A stretch of 64,000 nt of DNA from Schistocerca nitens (taxonomy: Eukaryota; Arthropoda; Insecta; Orthoptera; Acrididae), in NCBI RefSeq assembly GCF_023898315.1, contig NC_064614.1:1056922432-1056986431 (forward strand). Reading direction: 5' to 3'. The notes beneath the pieces were generated by a model, which saw only the letters and a list, made by a program, of their open reading frames with translations, had not been told where the DNA came from and did no database searches. Position numbers and translations under genes: made by a program. The stretch's first letter is position 1, and the number at the start of each line of letters is the position of its first letter. Below, one piece after another: positions 46,011 through 57,180 of this stretch.

Positions 46011-46022
46011 AAGTAAGTGCTC

Positions 46023-46214
46023 AAAATGGCTCTGAGCACTATGGGACTCAACTGCTGAGGTCATTAGTCCCCTAGAACTTAGAACTAGTTAAACCTAACT
46101 AACCTAAGGACATCACAAACATCCATGCCCGAGGCAGGATTCGAACCTGCGACCGTAGCGGTCGTGCGGTTCCAGACTGCAGCGCCTTTAACCGCACGGC
46201 CACTTCGGCCGGCA
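46023..46214 (-). repeat. SINE family A, copy 13
   Basis: Perfect 12-bp target duplication AAGTAAGTGCTC (46011-46022 and 46215-46226). Confidence 0.95.
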
Positions 46215-46226
46215 AAGTAAGTGCTC

Positions 46227-47340
46227 CTAAGGACGTTACCCTGCACTACTTGGAGAACCTTTGAAATAATAACAGGATTTTCGATGTGAAGGACAAATGT
46301 TGTCTCATGGGAGTGTGAGCAGGACATTACGCGCAACTGCGGAGCAGTCCAGACACCGAATCACCTACTGGTATGTCAAAACATGGACGAATCCCATTCT
46401 CTGGGAGATGTTTTACATGCCACTATTAGGGCACAAGTACTGCAGAATTCTAGCCAAAAAAATTGTAACCTCTTTCTTCCGGACGCGAAAAGTAAAGTGA
46501 GTAAGCAGAAGCTACACCCTACACGAAACATAAACCTTGGTATCAACATCTCGTTTCCCGCAATAACCTATCCGAATCGAGGTACAAACAGTTCACACTG
46601 ACAGAATAACACAGAAAGAACCGAGTTCGTGCACAATACTGGGTACGGCAGCGATCAAATGCACTGTAATCACGAATCTTACCATTATGCTTCGGTCTGT
46701 CAAGCCGACGACCAGTACAGCGTCTGCGACAGTGTAGCCACATCACCCTCCAACCTCCTCCGTTGTCCATGAATATATGTGTAACACGCCTTATTTACAG
46801 GTAGTACTCAACAAATGCATCCGAATCGGCGACTAACTTCACCTACATTTCACATCCAACTTTCAACAAATCAGTTGCAATTACCTGGCTTGGTGGCCCA
46901 GTCGTAAAAGTTACGGAATATCTTTCAAATTCTTTCATGTTTCTCATTGATAAAAATTCGTAGTGTTCGACGCCGATGTTAATTTGTAGGTCATCCTTTA
47001 ACTGGCTGCATGAGTCCAGTGGTTGGAGGAAGACATCAGCATACCACATCAATAGGACCCTCTATAGTAAACCGTTTTGGTATTCAGACTGAACCTAGGC
47101 TAGATGACAGTTCCACCTATACATCTGAAATCAGGTAAATAATTAGCCGACAGTGTTGCAATTTTCACGTGAATAGCTTGTACTGAGCTGAATAGATAGA
47201 CGGTATTCAGTGCAAAAGATGTGGCCAAAACCTGTCACTGAATTGAAAATGCCGCAATGAAGGTTTCCCAAACTGATTGTTTCTTAGTTAAATTTTCTGC
47301 GCCCTATCTCTAGACATATTTTAAGTAAATTGCCACACGC
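46227..47340. other. Unassigned stretch
   Basis: No gene or classifiable repeat seen. Confidence 0.4.
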
Positions 47341-47349
47341 CGCAACAAA

Positions 47350-48500
47350 ATTAATGGATCACACTTTCGAAAGCCCGTAATTATCTCCAATTCCGGCACA
47401 TCAATTTGGCTCAAGGATGACGACAACGTTCTTCTGTGCAGCGAGGTGACAGAAGTAAATGGAGACATCCTAATGTCGTTTCGGACTTCCTTTTCCCCGG
47501 CTTAGTGGAGCGTCTCTACAAGGCATAGACTCAACACGTCGTTCAACGTCCCTTGCAGCCATGCTGCCTCTATAGACGTCCATAAATGCGAGAATGTTGC
47601 TGGTGTAGGATTTTGTACACGAAATGGCCTCTCGATTACGCCCCACAAATGTTTGATGAGATTCATGTCGGACGGTCTGGGTGGACACATCATTCGTTCG
47701 ACTTGCTTGGAATGTTCTTCAAACCAATCGCGAGCAACTGTGGCCCACTGACATGGTACATTGTCATCCATACAATTTCCATCCCTTTTTAGGAATATGA
47801 TGTCCATATATGGCTCACAATGGTGTCCAAGTAACCGAACATGTTCATTTCCTCTGAATGATCTGTTTTATAGAAGCACAGCCCACACCGCTAAAGAGCC
47901 AGCAATAGCTTGCACATTCCCTTGTTGACGACTTCTTCGCATCGCTTCATGGGGTCTGCACCATACTCCAACCCTACCATCAGCTCTTACCAACTGTCCA
48001 GTTGTCTAGAGTACAACCGAAGTGGTCGCGAGCCCAGTAGAGGCATTGCGGTCTTCTGCGCCCAGAAGCCATTAACACCAAATTTCGTCGCACTTTCCTA
48101 ACGGGTACGTTCGTCACATGTCCCTTATTGTTTTCTGCAGACATGCCACGCAATGTTCTTCATTTCTGCAGACATTCCACGCAATGTTCCTTGTTAGTTA
48201 ACAGTGACAGTTCTACTCAAAGACCGCTACTCTCTGCCGTTAAGTGAAGGTCGTCTTCCACCGTATTGTCCGTGGTGAGAGGTAATGCCTGAAATTTGGT
48301 ACTTTCGGCCACTCTTGACACTGTGGATCTCGGAATATTGAATTCCCTAACCGTTTCCGGAATGGAATGTCCCATCTGTCTAACTCCAACTACCATTCCG
48401 GGTTTAGAGTCTGTTAATTCCCGTCGTGAGGCCTTAATCACATCGGAAACCTTCTCACATGAATAACCTGAGTACAAACATAGCTCCATCAATTTACTGC
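47350..48500 (-). pseudogene. Tc1-like transposase, decayed
   Basis: Minus-strand frame 48217-48492 holds the DNA-binding start: GMVVGVRQMGHSIPETVREF then NIPRSTVSRV. Frame 47502-47807 holds the catalytic C-terminal half: DGNCMDDNVPCQWATVARDW (second Asp), then FEEHSKQVERM, PPRPSDMNLIKHLWGVIERP, where the expected PIEHLWD Glu is now Lys (LIKHLW), and SIEAAWLQ. The middle third, with the first Asp, is degraded. Paired terminal repeats were not found, though 47340-47400 looks like the 3' flank. Confidence 0.82.
48131..48194. repeat. Short tandem duplication (~32 bp) inside Tc1-like remnant
   Basis: TTTCTGCAGACATGCCACGC and TTTCTGCAGACATTCCACGC occur 31-33 bp apart, each followed by AATGTTC. 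Confidence 0.85.
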
Positions 48501-50740
48501 CCTTTTATACCTTGTGTACGCGATTGTACCGTCCTCTGCACCTCGCTATCCAGAGGCTTCTATTATACCAGTGTCATGCTGCATTCATGTGAACTGTAAG
48601 GTGGGTTACTGATGTCACATTGTCACCAAACTTTGCTATAATTCTATCAAAGCGTACTCGCACCTGTCACACGATGAGAATGTCGTCACACACCTTCTTA
48701 CCCACATTTCACACTTTCGACGCCTCAGCGATGGAGGTCGGAACCGTCCAGCGTTAAAATCACGCTGTTTCCTTATGGTAGCCGAGGAAAACATTTCAGA
48801 CATACCTCTGCTCAGTATCGATACGAAAAGGTCTCAGCGGGTGCCATAAAGGGCGTCAACGAAACCATGTCTTCCATTGTGGTGGTTGATTCCCACACAT
48901 TTGGCGGTCGAAAACGAGAGTCTACAATGTGATAAAGGAGCAGGGCGATTTCTTGACAACGTTCGACACTGCCGCCACACACTGTGTCGTTTTAACCCTG
49001 CTCTCAGAGTATCGTAGGACTACAACACACTGAACATCATCTGACCCCTTTGGAGTGTAGTGTGACTGCAGTTTTTGCTCCGGTATACGTTACGGAACCA
49101 CTAGAAGCGAAAACTATTCAACGAAATCTGAAGTAGCAATACGTTATTATGCATTTTCATTACTTTCTTTTTTGAGTACCATGGGGTGCTCACGGTGAGG
49201 TGCAACATTATAATGTGCGTGATGAATAAAACGGCAAAGAGTCCCTCTAAGTCACCTCCCCCTCCCCCCAAACTTTCACTACAGCCTAGGTCCCGGCCAC
49301 ACACACCCCCTTGAGCCCGTTACATACTCGTATGTACCTCTCTCAAACTTCGACAAATATTGGGCCTTGCGGCCCCTCTAGCACCTGGAGGCAGGCAAAC
49401 ACCATCTGAGGGATGTCGAAGGTGTTGCCTAAGAGTCAGGTAGTAGAGCAGCGATGAGGTTGAATGTGTGACGAGGTTTCTGACAGGTATATTTGCTTCG
49501 TGCTGATCTAAGTTGTGTGGGTGTTATCGAGAGTGTTGCCAACTGTTGGGTCTTAGAAGGGCGCTTTCACGCACATCTTATTGTTTAAGCCCATTCCATA
49601 CGCTCGCCTAACGAGGGAGCAAAAAGGAAGGCATGAAGAACCATGTGAAACCTTTGCTATATCGGATCACGTACAGATTTCGTCGAATGATTTTTTACAG
49701 CCCCTAGGTCTTCCAAGCTGTATAGCAGCGCCCAAATTGAGATTGCGCTACACTCCAGTGTCGTCAGATCACGTTCAGTGGGTGCGCATTCCTATGATGC
49801 CCTTAGATCAGGGTTTAAAGGCCCAGGGGTTGGTAGCAGTGTCGAAAGTATCAAGAACATCGTCCTAATGCTCATCACACCGCGAACTGTCGCTTCCGAC
49901 CGCGAAATGTGTGGGAATCAATATCCCAAGGGAAGGGGTGGCTACATTGACACCAACAATGCCATCGTCTGAGTGCAAGTGTCACCACCTTGTTGTTTGA
50001 AGCGTCAAAGAACCCGAGAGTGACGTCGCAGGTCGCCACGCGTTCACACCATTACAGAGGAAAGGTTTAGGTAACTTTGAGTCAAATTTCAAACTTATGC
50101 GTCTGAATAGGAGACAGTTATGGTGTTTCGGAAAGGTGAAGCCTTTAAATTCTTGTGCAATGATCGCATGTTTATTGATAATGAAGAATTAAGCGACTTG
50201 TGATATACTGATAACGAATGGAATGTAGGAGATAAAATGAGCAGAAAATAAATGTCTTGTTGTACCTAAATTCAAATGTGATTTTTCTTGAATAAATAAT
50301 CAGAGGCATAAATTGGGCTTTGCATCTTTTCATTCCGTTTCTGTACTGAAATTTTTAAGCCAAATTTGCAGATTATGCAATAGTGTGGCCTGCTACAGCA
50401 CAAACTAAGATAGTGCAGTTGCTGACGATTTATACAGTTTATAGATGAGAGAAACCAAATTAAAATCACTCATAATGCCAGTGATGTTGTTATGAGAACA
50501 GGAACGTGAAAATAATCCTAAATTTGAACTTCACTTCACCATTTTAGGAACATATCGACAGGTAGTTCCTGAAAATTACTGGTTGTCTCGTACCCTAACA
50601 GTCGCCGCTGTTGACTAATGATGTAGAAGAGATTGAGTTTCTGATTCTGTGTAAAAAGCGTTACATCAAATCGCTTGTCCAAAGAGTTCAGTATATGAAA
50701 CTTTGTCTCAGTTTTCGTTACATGATGGGAAAGTGTGGAT
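48500..50740. other. Unassigned stretch
   Basis: No gene found. The 95-codon frame 49581-49868 has no motif. A homopurine/pyrimidine patch near 49255-49270 and a TACATACTCGTATGTA palindrome at 49321-49336 are the only local structures. Confidence 0.4.
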
Positions 50741-50748
50741 TTCATGGA

Positions 50749-50912
50749 TTCGTTAATCGTATAAATTTTTGAATTGAAGTTCTTCTTCTTAAATTAAGGT
50801 CACTAAATTAGTTTGGGAATTAGGAAAGTAACGGCTCCTGTCAACTACAGAAATGTGTTCATGAATTACGGTTAAATTAATAAATATCTTACTTGTACAA
50901 AAGTGAATATGG
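50749..50912 (+). repeat. Left arm of a 164-bp inverted repeat pair
   Basis: Starts TTCGTTAATCGTATAAATTT and ends AAAAGTGAATATGG. It matches the reverse complement of 53025-53188 over the full 164 bp with only a handful of differences. It has no coding content. Confidence 0.88.
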
Positions 50913-51031
50913 TGAATTGTTCTTATCTTTATCGTTCAGTAAACAGCCAGGAGGTACCTAAGCCGTGAACATGGATAACATCTTGTTTAAACCTTTCTAC
51001 TCAACAAATAACATTTCTGTTTTTTTCTTCC

Positions 51032-51230
51032 GACGCCGGCCAAGGTGGCCGAGTGGTTCTAGGCGCTACAGTCTGGAACCGCGCGACCGCTACGGTCGCA
51101 GGTTCGAATCCTGCCTCGGGTATGGATGTGTGTGCTATCCTTAGGTTAGTTAAGTTTAAGTAGTTTTAAGTTCTAGGGGACTGATGACCTCAGAAGTTAA
51201 GTCCAATAGTGCTCAGAGCCATTTGAACCA
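51032..51230 (+). repeat. SINE family A, copy 14
   Basis: 10-bp target duplication TTTTTCTTCC (51022-51031 and 51231-51240). It lies inside the inverted-repeat-bounded segment. Confidence 0.94.
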
Positions 51231-51240
51231 TTTTTCTTCC

Positions 51241-52300
51241 AACTTGTTTTGAAGCAATAGGTCGATATCCGTATTCAGGCAAAGGTCAATGGATTTCAAC
51301 CTACGGGAGGAAAAAAAGCAGCAAATTCTTAAAAAGTAAAAATGATCGAGGTTGCAAAAAACGGTATGCGACAATATCAAATAAATGTAGACAAAGCCGC
51401 TCTTGTAATTGAGGACGCACACCACTGAAATCTTTCAGTCTGAAATTTCATTGCGTAATTGTTTCACGTAGATTTGGTTCTACTGTTTAATTTAGCTTCC
51501 ATTGTGTGATTTAATGGCTATCGGTGATATAACTGTAAAAATGTACAACCTGTGGAAAGAATTCACTTAAACTCTCTTTTGTTGTATAGCCAGTATCACT
51601 TAGTATGGTCGAAAGGCATTAAGAATGACTGGTTTCAGAAAATTATCTAATAAGAAAAGAAACTAAGATTTTTTGCGGGTCACAGTGAAACGTAATATTT
51701 TCTCTACAACGTCAGGAAAAACAAGGTGTTCGATAAATACAACTAAATGTTGTTACAAATTTCGGTGTGTACTGCATCTGATACCTGTAATTTGTAGAAC
51801 AGAATCAACATTATTGATCTTTATTAGGATTGCCCAAAGTGCAATAATGGCTTTTCCATGCCTGTTTGTGGGTAGTTGCAAATGTATATAATACCACAGC
51901 GTCACTGTAGACAGTATTAAACCGTGTTTATCAAAATAAATAGAAACTGGAAAAGCACTTTGAAAACGCGTTGATTTCCATATTTTCATCAAACAAAGTG
52001 TTTGAATATGATTAGAATCAACCGAAATATGATAAGTTTGTGGTTATTACTAATATTAGCAATGATTTACCTGTGTGAGGTCCTCTAAAAGTATCAGGTG
52101 CACAACGACACTGCACTTCGTATTATTAGGTTAATTCTCCACATCAAAACGATGTTTCAAGAAATATGTCGGCTCTCAAAAAAGTACTTCAGTAACACCG
52201 AAATTGAAATGGACTTGCATAGTGTTTAAAGAAAGGAAAAGCGAATCACACAATGCTTACAAGTAATGTTCAAAGAAAGGAATGGTGACTTACATAACAC
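51241..52300. other. Unassigned A+T-rich interior of the inverted-repeat pair
   Basis: No transposase motif was found on either strand. Frames 51213-51425 and 51753-51992 (minus) and 51673-51891 (plus) are motif-free. Confidence 0.4.
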
Positions 52301-52302
52301 TG

Positions 52303-52530
52303 ACAACGGAGTGTCCCATGTGTCTAGCTCCAACTATCATTCTGCGTTCAGAGTCTGTTACTCTCGTCGTGTGCCCAAACTCACGTTGGAAATATTTTCA
52401 CATGAGTCACCTGAGCACAAATGACAGCTCCGCCAATGCAGTGCCATTTATTTCTCGTGTACGCAATACTAACGCTACCTGTGTATGTGCATATCACTAC
52501 CCCATTACTTTCGTCACCTCATTGTCTGCT
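52303..52530 (-). pseudogene. Fragment of the same Tc1-like family as 47350-48500
   Basis: GGAGTGTCCCATGTGTCTAG followed by CTCCAACTATCATTCTGCG tracks the sequence at 48362-48540 (GGAATGTCCCATCTGTCTAA ...), through the TCTCGTGTACGCAATACTAA region. It corresponds to the N-terminal helix-turn-helix codons. Only about 200 bp remain. Confidence 0.72.
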
Positions 52531-53024
52531 GCACCATTAGAAATTTTCTGCAATTAAGAGGAGACTACGATGACTGAAAGTTTGCAAGTAGTACTGTGTA
52601 GTCCTTATGTTTCCAAAAATGTGGCGTGTACGTGCAACAAACTGTGTTTGTTACGTTGGCGTGCACGTACGGTTGTGCTATTTGACACTAAGGAGTTTAC
52701 TATATGTATCGCGATTTTCTGAATGCTGTATCACTTATTTCTCTATACTGTTCGGTAATAGATGTCAAAAATGGTTTCCGCAAGTCCACGCTTGTTTAAA
52801 GAACCTCCCGCAGGAAGCAACCTTATGGAACACTTCGAAAAGAACTGTGCACTGGCACACGGCAAATGGAGAAAGCACTCGCCAAGTGGAGCAAGCGTAC
52901 TAACGCATAAGCTACATTCTGTGGACGAGAATTACATGTTTATCATATGCAGAAAAGCCAGGCAATAATATTGGAGCACTGTTCACTAGATGCAGCAATG
53001 TGAACTTGGTCAGACGCCAATCCG

Positions 53025-53188
53025 CCATATTCACTTTTGTACAAGTAAGATATTTATTAATTTAACCGTAATTCATGAACACATTTCTGTAGTTGACAGG
53101 AGCCGTTACTTTCCTAATTCCCAAACTAATTTAGTGACCTTCATTTAAGAACAAGAACTTCTGTTCAAAAATTTATACGATTAACGAA
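53025..53188 (-). repeat. Right arm of the 164-bp inverted repeat pair
   Basis: Begins CCATATTCACTTTTGTACAA and ends TATACGATTAACGAA, the reverse complement of the left arm at 50749-50912. No target duplication is evident outside the arms. Confidence 0.88.
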
Positions 53189-53335
53189 GTGCGAGGTAAC
53201 CAATACAGGTTATGTGTGAACGCATGGCTTGGATAATTTGTGATCGTATCATTGAGTCGTATTTAATGCCAATGAGACGAAGACCATCTACCTAATCTTT
53301 CTCAGAGACGTTCTTCCTACCCTATTGCACGAGGT

Positions 53336-53522
53336 TCAAAATGGTTCAAATGACTCTGAGCACTATGGGACTTAGCATCTGAGGTTATCAGTCCCCTAGA
53401 CTTGGAACTACTTAAACCTAACTAACCAAAGGACAGCACACACATCCATGCCCGAGGCAGGATTCGAACCCAGCGCGGTTCCGGACTGAAGCGCCTAGAA
53501 CCGCACCGTCACAACGGCCCGC
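53336..53522 (-). repeat. SINE family A, copy 15, with internal deletion
   Basis: About 15 bases of the tRNA-like head are missing next to the B-box (GGATTCGAACC joins directly to CAGCGCGGTT). Target duplication TTGCACGAGGT / TTGGACGAGGT (53325-53335, 53523-53533), one mismatch. Confidence 0.92.
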
Positions 53523-53583
53523 TTGGACGAGGTGCCACTACGGGTGCACCAGATAATGTGCCTGCAAAATGACGGCGCTCAAG

Positions 53584-53702
53584 CTGATCTTCGTGGAACT
53601 ATACGACACCATTGGACAGCACATAAAAAAGTCGATGACTGTTCTGATCTTCGTGGAACTATACGACGCCATTGGACAGCACATAAAAAAAGGCGATGAC
53701 TG
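53584..53702. repeat. Tandem duplication, two 60-bp units
   Basis: CTGATCTTCGTGGAACTATA begins both units (53584 and 53644), and both run through GGACAGCACATAAAAAA to GATGACTGTT. They differ at two or three positions, so the duplication is young. Confidence 0.95.
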
Positions 53703-53703
53703 T

Positions 53704-54530
53704 TAAAGAGGGCCTCTTCCACTACACTTCGACTTACTTAAGTTAATGGCGTATGTTGCACCCGTAACATCAGTCACTATCTATACATTTAATGTGCACT
53801 CTGCAACGAAGTTGGAGGTGAAAATTTCGGGCACCTTTCGTAGTACTGCTACGTGTGTCGTTCTTGCAAGGTTCCTAAAATATATGTGGCACGCAGTCTC
53901 ATCACCATATCCGAACTCTTCTCTAGCTTCGTCATGCCACAGGGCAAGCCATGAATTTCCGGACATGTGAAAGCCTTACACTACCTTATACTTCAACCTG
54001 TGAGTTCGTAAGAGACTGATATCGGTTTTTACAGTCCTGAAACAGTAACAGTGAACCATTTGTGAATAAACACAATCTAATTTTCTTTTTAGGTTTAGTA
54101 GCCTCGATAACTTTCTTATAGCGCTACAGAATAATAAATGTGTGTTTAACAAGAGTTGACCAAGAAAAAGGCGAAAATATAAACCTTTTAACAGACCTGA
54201 TGCAATTACTCACTAACCATGTGCCTGAATTACATCTCATAGGTGTAATTCGTGCGTCTCAAATAGTTTTGCACTCTGTATTTTACAACACTTAATAAAT
54301 TAGAAGGATGCGATTTAGGAAGATAGCTGATTTGTAAAGTCTTCTTTTCCACTAGAAGTTCCACAGTAACACAAACTTACCTGACTTGCTGCAAGTGTAA
54401 GACAGTTTGTTCCCTCCCGGTTTTAAATATATTTAAAGTGAACTTGAGACGTTCCAATTCGTAGTTCTCAAGGGAGCAGGTATGACGCTATGGGTTAAGG
54501 CTCAGAGGAGTGAAAACTAAGTAATTCGTA
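53704..54530. other. Unassigned stretch
   Basis: No gene recognised. Facing short frames at 53746-53970 (plus) and 53781-53966 (minus) are shadows of each other. Confidence 0.4.
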
Positions 54531-54536
54531 ATCCCC

Positions 54537-54980
54537 ATCTTGAAACTTCCTGGTAGATTAAAACTGTGTACCGGAACGATACTCAAACTCGGGATCTTTG
54601 CCTTTCGCGCGCAAGTGCTCTACCATCTGAGCTACCCAAGCAAGAATCACGCCTCCTCCTCACAGCCTTACCTCTGACGCTACCTCATCTCCTACCTTTC
54701 AAACTTCACAGAAGCTCTTCTGCGAACTTTGCAGAACTAGCCCTCCTGAAAGGAAGGATATTGCGGAGACATGGCTTAGCCACAGCCTGGGGGATGTTTC
54801 CAGAATAAAATTTTCACTCTGCAGCGGAATGTGCGCTGATATGAAACTTCCTGCCTGATTAAAACTGTGTGTCGGACCGAGACTCGAACTCGGGACTTTT
54901 GCCTTTCGTGCAGAAGTAAGAAAGTGGCAGAAGTAAGGCTATGACGAGGAGGCGTGATTCGTGCTTGGGTACTCAGGTGG
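54537..54980 (-). repeat. SINE family E, two partial copies head to tail
   Basis: The first copy (54540-54805) reads GAAACTTCCTGGTAGATTAA, a minus-strand tRNA-like B-box near 54580, a TGAGCTACCC A-box side at 54629, and a body ending GGGGGATGTTTCCAGAATAA. The second (54806-54975) repeats CACTCTGCAGCGGAATGTGC, GAAACTTCCTGCCTGATTAA and the B-box GAGACTCGAACTCGGG, with an internal rearrangement. Same family as the insertion at 41445-41734. The 80-codon frame here is not a gene. Confidence 0.8.
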
Positions 54981-55678
54981 CAGTTGGATTTCAGCCTTGA
55001 TCCGTGCGGACGGGCTCGGCGCGCCGGGCAGCGCTCCGCAGGTGTTGTTTACCCGCTAGCGCGCGGTTGCGTCATTGTATTGCTTTATAGCACCGGTACC
55101 GACCAGCCACAGCGTTCTCATATCGACAAACTACAATCAGACTAACGTTCAACGTATCGTACACGAGGCCGAAGGTCCATGAAATTGAACGGTTTCTTCG
55201 AGACATCATGCACATAGAACCGCAAGAACTGATAGGCATTCATTTGTGTATTGCATCCAGCACAGTGTACCTCAAACTGATTGAGGAAGCTGCCTGCGAC
55301 AGACTACTCCAACGATCTGCAAACGGCTTTCGCTTCTGTCACGCAGACGGTAACGTGAGCGTGGTCGGGGTTGACCATGCTGGTCTGGGATTGCGTACCG
55401 TTCGCATCTTTGAACTACCGTTCGATGTTCCTGCCAACTTGTCGTTGATGGGCTGTATCCTTATGGCACAGTTCTGAGCCACACAGAGGATAAATGGAAT
55501 ACATTCGAAACGTACAGGGTACGACAAGTGCGCATAGAACTTAAAAAGCTCATTCTACATATGTTTTCGTTGGCGGCTGCCGTGCCATTTTTATATATGA
55601 TGGCCAACCGAGGACCTGCTCGGGCTGCGGCCAGGAGGCCATGTTAAGAACTGAGTGTCTGCAGCTCCGCATCGTTCA

Positions 55679-55868
55679 AAAAATGGCTCTGAGCACTATG
55701 GGACTCAACTGCTGAGGTTATTAGTCCCCTAGAACTTAGAACTAGTTAAACCTAACTAACCTAAGGACATCACAAACATCCATGCCCGAGGCAGGATTCG
55801 AACCTGCGACCGTAGCGGCCTTGCGGTTCCAGACTGCAGCGCCTTTAACCGCACGGCCACTTCGGCCG
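55679..55868 (-). repeat. SINE family A, copy 16 (nested in LINE ORF1)
   Basis: Perfect 15-bp target duplication GCTCCGCATCGTTCA (55664-55678 and 55869-55883). Removing it rejoins LQLRIVQ with LPPIELPQ in ORF1. Confidence 0.96.
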
Positions 55869-56017
55869 GCTCCGCATCGTTCAGTTGCCCCCTATTGAAC
55901 TTCCCCAACGGTCCACGATGACCTCTCTCCCGCTAACGTATGTGGAGGCGGCACGACATGATGTGATGGATCAACAAAATCTGCTACCGCTTCAAGCCGC
56001 TGCGAGCTCCGTTGGAG

Positions 56018-56064
56018 AGTCAGCGCCGCCGCCGCCGCCGCCGCCACCGCCACCGCCACCGCCA

Positions 56065-56096
<32 letters not shown>

Positions 56097-56098
56097 AC
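56018..56098 (+). repeat. Trinucleotide (CCG/CCA)n then (ACG)n tract in ORF1
   Basis: About 18 CCN units and five or six ACG units, encoding poly-Pro then poly-Thr in the ORF1 frame. Overlapping open frames read poly-Arg and, on the minus strand, poly-Gly or poly-Ala. Confidence 0.95.
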
Positions 56099-56815
56099 CA
56101 CAGCCAAACGGTGCTGAGGTTCCTGCAGCCTCTGCCCACCGCGGCGTCGTGGGCATCCGGCAGCCATTACTGTCGGCATCGGAGACAGGGATTCCCGATG
56201 ACCGAGACCGTGTCAAGCCCCGCCCTCCAGTGGATGTCGAATCTCGGACCCGCAAGCAAAAATCACCCAAGCGACACAAGAAGAGGCGATTGTAGGTTGC
56301 AGAACGAGACAGGGATGTGAGGCTAGCGGAAGAAATCGTTGACGCGTCCAAAGTTGCAACGGTTTCCAGTGGCCCCATTCACCACAACGCGCCGTAAGAT
56401 AAGGAACACTCTCCTGCATCTGGTGCCCCTGGAAACGAGGCGCATCGCGTCGACCCCCAGAATGTGGGCTCCTGTGAAAGCGACCAGCCACCACTAACCT
56501 CCCAATCCTCTCTTGGTGATTGGGCAGACGATATGGAGGCCGATGATGCACAGCACACATCGATACCTCCACCAGAGCCCGTGGCTGACATTGAGCTTGG
56601 AGGGCTCTGCGAGTCAGGGGATCATACGGCACAGGAATGCTCGGGACGGACCTCCTGGAGAAGGGCAATGTCCTAGTCTGCCGCTCTGATCATGTCGTGT
56701 AACACGCGGGTCTTGATAGTGGTGTGGACGCCGTCGACTTCAAATAGGAAAGGGTGTGGATTTCATAGTGTAGGAACCGTTCGAGAAACTTTTGTGCGAA
56801 ATTTCACTCTTAAGC

Positions 56816-57180
56816 GGTGAAATAGGGGATGAAGGGCTTTTTGAAAGTACGTCGCTATTAGTACAATGTTCCAGCTGGAATTACGAAAACTGGTATTTGG
56901 TCTCTCAGTGAGAAATTAAAGAATACGTGTTTCAGCATTTTAGTAAATTCAGTCCCTGAGGGGGTAAAATGTAGTGGATCAAAGCTTTTTTGAAAATAAA
57001 TTTAGCATTTTTAAAGCTATATCTATGTAAATTGATATTTGGCTCCTCGGTTAAAAATTTAAAAAAAAATGCTTGTTTCAGTGTTCCTGGAAATTCAACC
57101 CCTAAGGGGATTACATAGAGGATGAAAGTTTTTGAGAAACATCTTAAACGTAAATCTATGATTTTTCATTTCTCCGTTGG
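56816..57180 (+). repeat. Imperfect tandem repeat, ~145-bp period
   Basis: Units begin GGTGAAATAGGGGATGAAGG (56816), GGTAAAATGTAGTGGATCAA (56963) and GATTACATAGAGGATGAAAG (about 57109), each preceded in the next unit by TTCA-type text ending CCCTGAGGG or CCCTAAGGG. Identity between units is moderate. Non-coding; probably part of a dispersed repeat. Confidence 0.7.

Larger units (their letters stand above)
55160..56676 (+). pseudogene. LINE ORF1 (gag-like nucleic-acid-binding protein), split by a SINE
   Basis: N-terminal part (55160-55477): KVHEIERFLRDIMHIEPQEL, then RLLQRSANGFRFCHADGNVS and RTVRIFELPFDVPANLSLMG. After frameshifts come WNTFETYRVRQVRIELKK and a zinc knuckle, YDGQPRTCSGCGQE with downstream His and Cys displaced by an indel (CCHC type). 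The SINE interrupts LQLRIVQ. The second half (55885-56295) has SLPLTYVEAARHDVMDQQNL, an 18-residue proline run, and a Lys/Arg-rich end. The C-terminus (56464-56676) reads SCESDQPPLTSQSSLGDWAD and ends ...TSWRRAMS. Such proteins bind the element's RNA. Confidence 0.8.
54983..56755 (+). mobile_element. LINE with gag-like ORF1, truncated in ORF2
   Basis: A G+C-rich leader (54990-55100), an ORF1 remnant, and the first few codons of what would be ORF2 (about 56690-56750) before the similarity stops. The arrangement is that of a two-ORF non-LTR retrotransposon (Jockey/I-type). It follows directly after family E SINE sequence and carries a nested family A SINE. Confidence 0.72.

Noticed and set aside
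49321..49336. TACATACTCGTATGTA palindrome as a regulatory operator
   Set aside because: A single 16-bp palindrome in 64 kb of A+T-rich DNA is not evidence of function.
55885..56295. 136-codon proline-rich open frame as an independent host gene
   Set aside because: It continues the LINE ORF1 once the nested SINE is removed, and its apparent start follows the SINE boundary.
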